Source: an uncultured Lachnoclostridium sp.
GTDB taxonomy: Bacteria > Bacillota > Clostridia > Lachnospirales > Lachnospiraceae
DNA: 64,000 bases
Direction of reading: 5' to 3'
Assembly (NCBI GenBank): GCA_947369165.1
Contig: CANBKJ010000003.1
Location: 1 to 64,000, forward strand
In this document: piece after piece, positions 27,496 to 35,956 of the stretch
Position numbering within the stretch: the first letter of the stretch is position 1
Layout: every line of letters begins with the position of its first letter
Notes under the pieces: generated by a model
Seen by the model: only the letters and a program-made list of their open reading frames with translations
What the model was told of the DNA's origin: nothing
Database searches by the model: none
Position numbers and translations under genes: made by a program

Positions 27496-28833
27496 TCATG
27501 ATATATCCGTCATTATCATGGGAATAAGAACAGATACTTCAAATACATGGTTCACAACCTTCATACTGACCGTGCCATCATACTTTCTGACAGTTTCATT
27601 AATATTAAAGATGCCCATCCCCTGCTTTATCTCCTTTACATTTTTCAGAACGGTTCCGTTTTTTATTACCAGAAGCAGGCATTTTTTAATCTGCTGAAAC
27701 TGCATATCCACAAAACGGTATTCCACATCTGTTATTTCCGTGCAGGCCTTTATCGCATTGTCTAAAAGATTTCCCAAAAGTACACATAGATCAAATTCAT
27801 CAACGGTACAATTCTTAGGGATCTGCATATCTGCCACCCATCGAATAGAAAGCTCCTCTGCTTTTTTCTTTTTGCTGAACAATAATGCATCTACAGCCCG
27901 ATTTCCTGTCACCTCATCGCTGCCGCCGATATTTCCATTCTCCATCATCTTTTTCAGATATTTTTCTGCCTTATCTAATTCCTTCTTTTCCCATAATCCA
28001 TACAATGCAAGCACATGATTTTTCATGTCATGCCGTAACCCTTCCATCTGCAGATACTGCTCATTCAGCATTTTATAAAACTCAATCTGTGAATCGTACT
28101 GTTCCTTCTTCCGCTGTTCCATGTAAATCTTATTCATGAAAAATACGAAACCTCCGGCAATACACACTGCCAGCACTGTCAAAAGACAAATTGAGATATG
28201 ACTGAAGATCTGATTATAATAAACATCCCAATATTCCGCTCCATTGGCATTTGATACTACCATAATTCCATTGCTTGCTCCCCAGTTCACAAGATCTACA
28301 ACGGCAACAATACCTGCGATGAAAACAGACATTAAAAAGTACCAGTTATTTATTTTATGTTCAAATACGGAACCAATCCCATTTCTTAAAATGTTCAATA
28401 CCAGAATAACTATACAATAAGCCGCAGCGCCAATTATATTTTCCAGTCCCGGTTCAATATACGTTACTTGTCCACCCGTAGTCCAATTTGTATAAACCAG
28501 AACGATACAAGAAAAAAAGGAACACCCAAAATTCAACACCAATGTCCTGACAGCAATCAGCAGCATCGCTGTAAAAATTTTCTTCGCTGGGTTATCTAAA
28601 AAAATGAGATAAAACAACCCCAAATATAGTATGTGGTTTATCATTACCAGTAAAATATACGAAATGCCGATACTTTCATTTAAAATGCCTATACCTGCTT
28701 CCAAAACTAACAAGAGAATAATAAATGCTTTTTTATCTATCTTAACATGATTCAGATATCTTTCGCTAAATCTGTACAATGATACTATATATCCTATATA
28801 GCAGAACAGGAATACCATAAATCCCCAGCTCAT
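27496..28833 (-). CDS. GHKL-type sensor histidine kinase
   Basis: 445 residues. Six to seven N-terminal membrane segments (about 1-225) form an AgrC-like sensor. The kinase core has the phosphorylated histidine in LRHDMKNH and the ATP-binding N-box in LLGNLLDNAIKA, then a G-box GMGIFNI. The kinase start overlaps the regulator stop by four bases (ATGA), a clear operon. Homologues sense peptides or membrane changes. No agrB/agrD-like gene or small peptide gene was seen nearby, so the signal is unknown. Confidence 0.9.
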   Translation of the reverse strand: MSWGFMVFLFCYIGYIVSLYRFSERYLNHVKIDKKAFIILLLVLEAGIGILNESIGISYILLVMINHILYLGLFYLIFLDNPAKKIFTAMLLIAVRTLVLNFGCSFFSCIVLVYTNWTTGGQVTYIEPGLENIIGAAAYCIVILVLNILRNGIGSVFEHKINNWYFLMSVFIAGIVAVVDLVNWGASNGIMVVSNANGAEYWDVYYNQIFSHISICLLTVLAVCIAGGFVFFMNKIYMEQRKKEQYDSQIEFYKMLNEQYLQMEGLRHDMKNHVLALYGLWEKKELDKAEKYLKKMMENGNIGGSDEVTGNRAVDALLFSKKKKAEELSIRWVADMQIPKNCTVDEFDLCVLLGNLLDNAIKACTEITDVEYRFVDMQFQQIKKCLLLVIKNGTVLKNVKEIKQGMGIFNINETVRKYDGTVSMKVVNHVFEVSVLIPMIMTDIS

Positions 28834-29546
28834 ATACTGCCTCCGCTTCTTTTCATATATTCCATGATCTCCTGGCAGAATGCTTCATATCTTCTTTTTG
28901 CTATTGCTATTTTTTCCCCGGTATCCAGAAGTATTTCCTGTCTGTTATAACTGTCCACATATTTTAGATTTACGAGAAAGCTTTTATGGCATCGAAAAAA
29001 ACCTTTTCCCTTCAGCTCATCCTCAAGAGTTCCCATCTGCTCATAATAGTCAAAGCAGCCTTCCACGCCATGAACAGAAACAACTCTTCCTTTTATTTCA
29101 AAATAATAGATATCTCTTAAATACAGCTTTTTTTTCCTTCTATCCTGATGGATCATCATAAATTCCTGGGAATCGTTTTCCAGTTTTTTTACCGCTCTTT
29201 GCAAAACTCTTTCCAATTTAAGATGGTCAACAGGTTTTACCAGATATTGAAAAGCTTCTACATCATACGCTTGGAAAACATAATCCCTGCTTGCCGATAT
29301 AAAAACAAGTATTTTGTCAAATGACTTATCCCTTAAAAGCTGTGCCGTTCTCATACCATTTATCCCACACATCATAATATCCAGAAAAACGATGTCAAAA
29401 TTCTCTATGGCATTTAACAGATCCCTTCCACTGGAAAACTGACGCACAATAAAAGGAATGCCTGTCTCCTCTAAAATCTCTTTAATATTTTTTGCCATAT
29501 TACAGCAATCCAGCATTTCATCATCACATACTGCTACTGAAAGCAT
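28830..29546 (-). CDS. LytTR-family response regulator
   Basis: 238 residues. The receiver domain (1-120) has the acidic pair CDDE and the phospho-acceptor Asp56 in DIVFLDIMM, plus the conserved Lys in YLVKPVD. A LytTR DNA-binding domain follows (about 136-233), with FFRCHKSFLVNLKYV. It is partnered with the downstream kinase. Its leader contains a 24-base palindrome at 29630-29653. Direct-repeat LytTR sites were not convincingly seen, so targets remain open. Confidence 0.9.
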   Translation of the reverse strand: MLSVAVCDDEMLDCCNMAKNIKEILEETGIPFIVRQFSSGRDLLNAIENFDIVFLDIMMCGINGMRTAQLLRDKSFDKILVFISASRDYVFQAYDVEAFQYLVKPVDHLKLERVLQRAVKKLENDSQEFMMIHQDRRKKKLYLRDIYYFEIKGRVVSVHGVEGCFDYYEQMGTLEDELKGKGFFRCHKSFLVNLKYVDSYNRQEILLDTGEKIAIAKRRYEAFCQEIMEYMKRSGGSI

Positions 29547-29629
29547 CTATATCACCTGCCTGAAATCATTATAAGTTATATATCGGCAAAAAACAGCTTA
29601 TATATTTTTCCATGTCACAAACGAGAGAT

Positions 29630-29653
29630 ATAAGGTATCGAACGGTACCTTAT
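29630..29653. repeat. 24-base palindrome upstream of the LytTR operon
   Basis: ATAAGGTATCG, AA, CGGTACCTTAT. Ten of eleven pairs match. It lies about 85 bases before the response regulator and 25 bases from the Nudix terminator. Possible operator or mRNA hairpin. Confidence 0.45.
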
Positions 29654-29680
29654 TATGGTTTACTCCGATAATCCGCACTG

Positions 29681-29713
29681 AAAAAGGACCTAAACGCTCT
29701 GTCTAAGTCCTTT
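29681..29713 (-). terminator. Terminator of the Nudix gene
   Basis: On the minus strand AAAGGAC and GTCCTTT pair around a loop of about 16 bases, followed by TTTTT. It is 44 bases past the Nudix stop. Confidence 0.7.
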
Positions 29714-29756
29714 CCAAATGGATGATATTTCGTTTAGAGGGTACAAACTGCAGTTT

Positions 29757-30290
29757 TCATTTCTTAAGATTCTTATAGGCAAGCACCCCGGCAATGGTCT
29801 TGGCGTCGGTGATCTCTCCCGAATAGATCATTTTCTCGATCTCTTCTATGGAATGCCGCTCAATATTGACAAACTCATTTTCATCTAGTCTCTGTCTGGA
29901 AGGAATGAGGTTCTCCGCATAGTATACAGCGATCAATTCGCTGGTATATGCCGCCGCTGTATTGACATTGATCAGATGGCGGATGTCCTCAGAACGATAC
30001 CCGGTTTCTTCCTCCAGCTCCCTGGCGGCGCAGATCTTAAAATCCTCTTCCACGCTGTCTCTTCCCCCGGCAGGAATCTCAAGCATCATATCATCTATAG
30101 CGCCCCGGTACTGCCGTACCATAAGTATTTTTCCCTCTTCATCTACCGGCACCACCGCCGCTGCGCCCTTGTGCTCAATCAGATCCCATTCTGCAATATT
30201 GCCATTGGGAACCTTCACATCCATAGAATAAAAATCTACAATCTTACCCTTGTGCTCCAGCTTCTTACCAATAATCTCAAACTTATCCAT
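29757..30290 (-). CDS. Nudix hydrolase, ADP-ribose pyrophosphatase type
   Basis: 177-residue hydrolase of nucleoside diphosphates linked to another moiety, probably ADP-ribose. The full Nudix box G-x5-E-x7-REUxEExGU runs from GGRDSVEE through AARELEEETGY, and the second segment resembles NudF/YqkG proteins (MVRQYRGAIDDMMLEIPAG). ATG 30290 is preceded by GGGAGG; a longer frame to 30341 has no such site. It is a single gene with its own terminator. Confidence 0.9.
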   Translation of the reverse strand: MDKFEIIGKKLEHKGKIVDFYSMDVKVPNGNIAEWDLIEHKGAAAVVPVDEEGKILMVRQYRGAIDDMMLEIPAGGRDSVEEDFKICAARELEEETGYRSEDIRHLINVNTAAAYTSELIAVYYAENLIPSRQRLDENEFVNIERHSIEEIEKMIYSGEITDAKTIAGVLAYKNLKK

Positions 30291-30315
30291 ATACGATCCT
30301 CCCTTTGCTGTCACC

Positions 30316-30345
30316 GCAGTTGTGGGATATGAAACCGACAACTGC
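30316..30345. repeat. 8-bp inverted repeat in the Nudix leader
   Basis: GCAGTTGT (30316-30323) and ACAACTGC (30338-30345), with 14 bases between them. It may be an operator; nothing else supports this. Confidence 0.35.
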
Positions 30346-30408
30346 TACACGGATATTCGCCATATACTTATTTCAAACAATATATGTCTTATATTCTACT
30401 AAATATAT

Positions 30409-30512
30409 CCTGACAGTTCTGCTTCACAGAACTCTTTTTTGCTGCAGAGCCTGTCATAAAGCAAGCTTCTGACAGGCTCTGTAGCAAAAGAGTACCTAAC
30501 GGTACTGTCAGG
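30409..30512. repeat. Nested, quasi-symmetric palindromic element
   Basis: Outer arms CCTGACAGT (30409-30417) and ACTGTCAGG (30504-30512) enclose three hairpins. The left hairpin is AGTTCTG/CAGAACT followed by CTTTTTT on the plus strand. The central one is GCTGCAGAGCCTGTCA with its near-perfect complement (30441-30485), extended by T and A runs. The right one is AGTACC/GGTACT followed by CTTTT on the minus strand. It reads like two inward-facing terminators around a large palindrome. The right half could terminate the UPF0210 gene. Confidence 0.6.
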
Positions 30513-30560
30513 AATCATATTCATAAATTGTTTCTTCGTGCATGGCTCAAAATCTTCGCG

Positions 30561-31925
30561 CTAATTTTTAAAGCTGTGAATTGGTGCGGGAATCCGTCCC
30601 CTGCGGTTTACAAAATCATCACAGCCAAAGGGATTCACCGGCATGATCGGCGCGTAGCCAAGAAGACCACCGAACTCTGCCTGATCTCCTACGGTTTTTC
30701 CTTGGACAGGGATGATCCTTACCGCTGTTGTCTTCTGGTTCACCATGCCGATAGCCATCTCATCCGCGATGATGCCGGCGATGGTCGTCTCTTTCGTATC
30801 TCCGGGAATAGCGATCATATCCAGCCCCACCGAACATACACAGGTCATAGCCTCTAATTTCTCCAATGTCAAGGCGCCCTCCGTCACCGCATCGATCATC
30901 CCTTGATCTTCACTGACAGGGATAAAGGCACCGCTGAGACCGCCCACATAAGAGGACGCCATTACACCGCCCTTCTTTACCTGGTCGTTGAGCATGGCAA
31001 GCGCCGCTGTGGTTCCAGGAGCGCCTGCCCGTTCCAGCCCCAGTGCCTCAAATATCTCTGCGATGCTGTCACCCACAGCCGGAGTGGGCGCCAGAGACAG
31101 ATCGATGATCCCAAAGGGAATACCGAGACGTCTGGAGGCCTCATAGGCCACCAGCTGTCCCACTCTCGTTATTTTAAATGCGGTTTTTTTAATGGTCTCG
31201 CAGACCTTTTCAAAATCCTTATCCTTTACTTTTTCCAATGCCGTCTTTACAACCCCAGGGCCACTGACGCCCACATTGATAATAGCGTCTCCCTCTGTTA
31301 CTCCATGGAAGGCTCCTGCCATAAAAGGATTGTCGTCTGGTGCATTGCAGAACACCACCAGTTTGGCACAGCCCAGGGAGTCGTTGTCACCGGTCAGTAC
31401 CGCAGTTTCTTTCACCATTTTCCCCATCAGACGGATGGCATCCATATCCAGCCCCGTCTTGGTGGAACCTACATTGACAGAGCTGCACACCCGCTCGGTG
31501 CAGGCAAGGGCCTGGGGAATGGAACAGATCAGGTTCTTGTCTGCGGTGGTCATTTTCTTTGACACCAGCGCCGTATAGCCGCCGATAAAATTCACGCCTA
31601 CCTGCTTCGCTGCCCGGTCCAGAGTCCTGGCGATCTCCACAAAATCCTCTGGCGTCTGACAGGCAGATCCGCCGATCAGGGCCACCGGTGTAATGGATAT
31701 CCTCTTGTTTACAATGGGAATGCCATACTCCATGCTGATTTCCTCACCCACTGCTACCAGTTTCTCCGCCATGGACGTTATTTTATTATAAATATTTTTA
31801 CATAAGCGTTGCAGATCACTGTCAATGCAGTCCAACAGGCTGATTCCCATCGTAATAGTCCGCACATCCAGGTTTTCTTTCTCGATCATGTTATTCGTCT
31901 CAATTACTTCATTTATATTTATCAC
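30561..31925 (-). CDS. PFL-family UPF0210 protein (DUF711)
   Basis: About 454 residues of the UPF0210 family, structurally related to glycyl-radical enzymes but without an obvious role. The N-terminus [20 protein letters not shown] and [14 protein letters not shown] are characteristic. Start is GTG 31925 after a GGAGGAAAGGG region; a longer frame to 31967 is not needed. It follows the ACT-domain gene by 19 bases. The two occur together widely in Firmicutes, suggesting the ACT protein regulates it. The biochemical function is not established. Confidence 0.9.
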   Translation of the reverse strand: MININEVIETNNMIEKENLDVRTITMGISLLDCIDSDLQRLCKNIYNKITSMAEKLVAVGEEISMEYGIPIVNKRISITPVALIGGSACQTPEDFVEIARTLDRAAKQVGVNFIGGYTALVSKKMTTADKNLICSIPQALACTERVCSSVNVGSTKTGLDMDAIRLMGKMVKETAVLTGDNDSLGCAKLVVFCNAPDDNPFMAGAFHGVTEGDAIINVGVSGPGVVKTALEKVKDKDFEKVCETIKKTAFKITRVGQLVAYEASRRLGIPFGIIDLSLAPTPAVGDSIAEIFEALGLERAGAPGTTAALAMLNDQVKKGGVMASSYVGGLSGAFIPVSEDQGMIDAVTEGALTLEKLEAMTCVCSVGLDMIAIPGDTKETTIAGIIADEMAIGMVNQKTTAVRIIPVQGKTVGDQAEFGGLLGYAPIMPVNPFGCDDFVNRRGRIPAPIHSFKN

Positions 31926-31944
31926 AATATTTCCCTTTCCTCCA

Positions 31945-32217
31945 CTATATTCTATGCATCTTGTCAAAGATATCCTCTCGCTGGACTTTTATGATACAAT
32001 GAATGCCTTTTCCCAGCTCTTCTAATTCTTCCGAAAGCTCCACGAACTTTTTAGTGGAAAGATCTGTATTTACCACCATCATCATATTAAAAAATCCATC
32101 TACGATGGTCTGGGAAATATCCAGAATATTGATTCCATTTTCTGAAAGATACGTACATACCTTTGCAATGATTCCCACGCTGTCTTTTCCTACTACTGTT
32201 ATAATAGTCTTTTTCAT
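31945..32217 (-). CDS. ACT-domain protein (UPF0237)
   Basis: 90-residue stand-alone ACT domain, probably an amino-acid-sensing dimer. [20 protein letters not shown] at the start and [19 protein letters not shown] are typical. ATG 32217 follows GAGGGTAAAG. Located immediately before its usual partner UPF0210. Confidence 0.9.
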   Translation of the reverse strand: MKKTIITVVGKDSVGIIAKVCTYLSENGINILDISQTIVDGFFNMMMVVNTDLSTKKFVELSEELEELGKGIHCIIKVQREDIFDKMHRI

Positions 32218-32258
32218 CTTTACCCTCATTTCTATTTGGTGAACTTCGTTCCCTTTTT

Positions 32259-33062
32259 TTAATTTACAAATACCGGTGGTGTCGGTGCCAGCCGCCCTGC
32301 CACCCCGAGGAACAGCTCATCTCCTGCTGACAGTTCCTCTTGCGCCAGTTCATAGCGGACCGTCTCATAGGCGAGTTCAGGATAATTGTTTTCCTGGCTG
32401 AGATGACCCAGCAAAATATGTTTTAACCGGTAATGCACCAGCCTTCGGAGCAAACGCCCGCAGGCATCGTTTGAAAGATGTCCCTCCTTGCCGAGAATAC
32501 GCAGTTTCAGCTGATAGGGATAACTCCCCGCCTGTAACATATTGATATCATGGTTTGCCTCCAGAAGCATTCCCTCACAATCCTCCAGATGAGACAGGGT
32601 ATAGTCGGTGTACTCGCCCATATCCGTGGCCACAGCCACCTTCACATCCCCTTCACGGATCGTATAACACACCGGATCCGCCGCGTCATGGGAGATCGAA
32701 AATGGCATGACCTCCATACCGCCAATATTCACCGGGACATCGGGACTCACAGGTTGAAAGAGATCCGCATCCACCTTCCCGCATTTCCCATTTCTCAGGA
32801 TGGAATCGATAGTACCCTCTGTGGCATATACCGGAATGGCATATTTACGAAGCACCGGTCCCAGACCACAGATATGATCAGAATGTTCGTGGGTGATAAA
32901 AATCCCCTGTATATGATCCATGGTAACATGCTCCACCGCAAGCCCTTCCTCAATGCGCTTTTTGCTGATCCCCGTATCCACGAGAATCCCGCCGGAATTT
33001 TTCTCGGATCCGATAAATATACTGTTTCCACTACTCCCACTGGCAATGCTGTAAAGTTTCAT
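32259..33062 (-). CDS. Metallo-beta-lactamase-fold hydrolase, WalJ/YycJ type
   Basis: 267-residue metallo-hydrolase. The dinuclear metal site is in THEHSDH (58-63 region), with further ligands in SISHDAADPVCY, VATDMGEYT and the final GHLSQENN. The N-terminus KLYSIASGSSGNS matches WalJ/YycJ, linked in bacilli to cell division and DNA repair. It sits 19 bases after the FtsA-like gene in the polA-coaE operon and not with walRK as in Bacillus. Confidence 0.9.
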   Translation of the reverse strand: MKLYSIASGSSGNSIFIGSEKNSGGILVDTGISKKRIEEGLAVEHVTMDHIQGIFITHEHSDHICGLGPVLRKYAIPVYATEGTIDSILRNGKCGKVDADLFQPVSPDVPVNIGGMEVMPFSISHDAADPVCYTIREGDVKVAVATDMGEYTDYTLSHLEDCEGMLLEANHDINMLQAGSYPYQLKLRILGKEGHLSNDACGRLLRRLVHYRLKHILLGHLSQENNYPELAYETVRYELAQEELSAGDELFLGVAGRLAPTPPVFVN

Positions 33063-33081
33063 TTTTCACTTTCCATCCTTC

Positions 33082-35283
33082 TTATTTTTCCCAATATAGA
33101 TCAATACTGTCATCCTCGTGGACTGCTGTCGTAAAGTCACTGATATCCCTGCTATTCAGACGGGATATCAGCCGCTTCCCGCCGGGCTTCGTAAGATCAA
33201 AGGGATATACGTCGAAAATATCCACAAAGGTGTGATTTCGTTTTTCCAGCAATGTTGTCTCTTTTCCATTGATCTTAACCCGGATACGCCGGCCGCCCCC
33301 GCCTGCTGAATATCCTGTCTGCCCCATCGCGGAACCCGGAGAGGAAGACACAGGCGGTACTGCCATACTCTGCTGGGGCCTCACAGCCGGATTGCTGATG
33401 GGCAGATCTGCCGCCCATGCCGGCAGAGGGCGGGCTGGTGCCAGCAGAGGATCCGGTCCCAGAGGAATATCCGGAACCGTCAGATCTGACATTACATTCT
33501 TTATCGGCTGTGCCGGTCTTTTCTTCTCTTCTTTTATGGGTTCAGGAAGAATCTTCTCCAGTACGGCTCCATCTTCCAGTCTGGCGCTCCTGTCCTGCTC
33601 TTTCCCGCCCACAAGCACTTTATCCTCCACAGGCCGTCCCATGAACTCCAGAAGCTCTTGCACCGAATAGGTATCCAGGATCTTCACCCGGTCTCCTTCC
33701 TGGATCACATAAGACCCTTTCTGGCTTTTCTGATTTACCTCTGCCATCACCGGGCAGAGCACAATTTTTCCAAACACCGTATACTGCAATTCTTTCCGGT
33801 ATTCGGGAATCCGTCCCAGAGTGAGAGAAGCAGCCTCTCCGCGGGTGGCCGCTTTGATCTGTATGACATCATTTTCATGTACGATCTCATTGAGACTTGT
33901 TTCTTTTCCGTTGAGCATGACCTCCGCCGCCTCACCAAGACGCCCCTTGGTCACCCGTTCTTCCCCGTTCACAAAGTATGTGAGACTGTCTCCTCTGGTC
34001 GGGAACAGGCTGCTCTGGGCAAACCCGGCATGGATGCAGGCATCCAGTATCGTCGCCTTGCCATTATCATATAGCTTGATGCGCTCATCGTTTACCCTTA
34101 CGTGAATAAAACTACCCTTCTGTTCATAATATTCCAGACAGATCCCAATGGGTGTCACAAGAGTAGAATCTTTTTTTACACCAGCTGCAGAAAAATCCAC
34201 CTGCTGGAGAACCTCTGCCCCTCGTATGCTGACGCGGTTTTCCGGCAGGGAAAGGCATTCTGACATTCTCTCTGTGAATCCTGGCATCTTACCGCCGCCA
34301 CCCACGACAAAGACCGCGCTTACAGAATTTCCGCCATTGAGTTCAATAATTTTTTCAGAGACTTTTTCTACAATAAGATGAATCGCTTCCTCCGCAGTCT
34401 CCCGAAGCTCTTCATATCCAACTTTATACGCTTCTCCCATAATATTTTTAAAGGATATAATCTTTTTTCTGGCAGCTGCTTTCTTTATCTTTTCGGCCAT
34501 CTCAAAATCCACAAGGAATTTGCGGGCAATCGCTTCTGTAATTTCATCTCCCGCCAGCGGTATCATGCCAAAGGCAATGATACTTCCATCCTTTACGATG
34601 GAAATATCCGAAGTCCCCGCTCCCACATCCACCAGCGCGATATTCAGCAGGCGGAAACGCTCGGGAATGGCTATATTGATCGCCGCAATGGGTTCCAGCG
34701 TCAGGCTTGCCACCTGCAGCCCGGCAGCTTCCACGGCAGAATAGAGTCCTTCCACCACTTCGTCCGGAAGAAAAGTGGCGATCATCTCCACACCGATGGA
34801 GGACGCCATGTGTTCTTCGATCATCTCCATTGGGTACCCGTTGAGATAATATTTTACCGGTGAATAGCCGACACAGTAAAAATGCTTGTCCTTGTGATCG
34901 GTTTCGGTACGGATTTCCTCATAGGCTTTCTCCACTGCAAGACTGTCCAGGGAATGAATGTGTTCCTGGCTCACTTTCGTCTCAGAAGGCATCTCATATT
35001 CTACATATACATTTTTTGTTTTCAACACACGTCCTGCCGCCGCAATGCTGGCCTGCCGGAGTGTTCCCCCAATCTTTTCTTCCAGCTTCGCCTTTACCTG
35101 GGCGATGGTCCGCGCCACCGTCGGAATATCGTGAATCTGTCCATCAATCACTGCTCTTGTCGTGTGCTCCACAGCAACCTGAGCCACAACAACAAAACGA
35201 TCCGTCCCCACCCGGTAACCCACGGTACCGACTATGCTTCTCGTTCCTATATCAAGTCCAAATACATAACCATCCTTACTCAT
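33082..35283 (-). CDS. FtsA-like ATPase with long C-terminal extension
   Basis: 733 residues. The first 400 have an actin-like fold with phosphate loops in FGLDIGTRSIVGT and VDVGAGTSDIS and an adenosine loop VVGGGGKMPG, typical of FtsA/PilM. The remaining 330 residues carry beta-rich ubiquitin-like modules (LTYFVNGEERVTKG, RVKINGKETTLLEK) joined by a Pro/Ser-rich linker (about 580-650). FtsA is normally about 420 residues, so this is a different protein. ATG 35283 follows GGGGGATACAT. It lies downstream of coaE, with no ftsZ nearby. Cell-division role is inference. Confidence 0.8.
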   Translation of the reverse strand: MSKDGYVFGLDIGTRSIVGTVGYRVGTDRFVVVAQVAVEHTTRAVIDGQIHDIPTVARTIAQVKAKLEEKIGGTLRQASIAAAGRVLKTKNVYVEYEMPSETKVSQEHIHSLDSLAVEKAYEEIRTETDHKDKHFYCVGYSPVKYYLNGYPMEMIEEHMASSIGVEMIATFLPDEVVEGLYSAVEAAGLQVASLTLEPIAAINIAIPERFRLLNIALVDVGAGTSDISIVKDGSIIAFGMIPLAGDEITEAIARKFLVDFEMAEKIKKAAARKKIISFKNIMGEAYKVGYEELRETAEEAIHLIVEKVSEKIIELNGGNSVSAVFVVGGGGKMPGFTERMSECLSLPENRVSIRGAEVLQQVDFSAAGVKKDSTLVTPIGICLEYYEQKGSFIHVRVNDERIKLYDNGKATILDACIHAGFAQSSLFPTRGDSLTYFVNGEERVTKGRLGEAAEVMLNGKETSLNEIVHENDVIQIKAATRGEAASLTLGRIPEYRKELQYTVFGKIVLCPVMAEVNQKSQKGSYVIQEGDRVKILDTYSVQELLEFMGRPVEDKVLVGGKEQDRSARLEDGAVLEKILPEPIKEEKKRPAQPIKNVMSDLTVPDIPLGPDPLLAPARPLPAWAADLPISNPAVRPQQSMAVPPVSSSPGSAMGQTGYSAGGGGRRIRVKINGKETTLLEKRNHTFVDIFDVYPFDLTKPGGKRLISRLNSRDISDFTTAVHEDDSIDLYWEK

Positions 35284-35335
35284 ATGTATCCCCCGTCTCT
35301 GAATTAACACTTAACTAACGCTAATGCTTATTTTA

Positions 35336-35956
35336 TCATATACATTTTGAATTTTCCAGCAGATTTTCCACTGCCGCACCGATCTGCACCTCCAGATCCC
35401 TCAGTTCCCCGTCATTGACCAGCACCCTTTTACATAAAGTCCGTAAGGCAGCATTGCTGTGCTGGTTCCTCATAATGCTCTCTGCTTTCTCTCTCGTATA
35501 GCCACGGGATTCCATCAGCCTCTGAATACGGATGTCATCCTCCGTGACCACCCCCCACACCTCATCGCACAGCTGGTCACAGCCGGTTTCAAACAAAAGT
35601 GCGGTCTCCAGAATAAACAATCTGCTTCGGTCCCTCCCGGAGATCCTCTTTCGGATCTCCGAGAGCACCAGAGGATGAACGATACCATTGAGACGTCTCA
35701 GCTGGTCCGGATCACGGTACACCTGGCGTGCCAAATGCTCTCTGTCGATCTCCCCCTCAGGCGAGAGTATCATTTCCCCAAAGGCCTCCCGTATTCTGTC
35801 AAAGCCTGCTGTCCCCGGTCTCATAACCTCATGTCCCAACTCATCCGCCATGCAGATCACCGCATCGTGCTTTCGGCTGAGGATATCCAATACCGTGGAT
35901 TTACCGCTTCCCACACCTCCGGCAACACCGATGACTTTACTGTTATTTTGCCTCAT
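35336..35956 (-). CDS. coaE: Dephospho-CoA kinase
   Basis: Phosphorylates dephospho-CoA, the last step of coenzyme A synthesis. 206 residues. P-loop GGVGSGKST (13-21), the conserved DELGHEVM segment and REHLARQVY with VHPLV are typical. It overlaps the end of polA by 14 bases, a common arrangement, and is followed by the FtsA-like gene. Confidence 0.95.
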   Translation of the reverse strand: MRQNNSKVIGVAGGVGSGKSTVLDILSRKHDAVICMADELGHEVMRPGTAGFDRIREAFGEMILSPEGEIDREHLARQVYRDPDQLRRLNGIVHPLVLSEIRKRISGRDRSRLFILETALLFETGCDQLCDEVWGVVTEDDIRIQRLMESRGYTREKAESIMRNQHSNAALRTLCKRVLVNDGELRDLEVQIGAAVENLLENSKCI

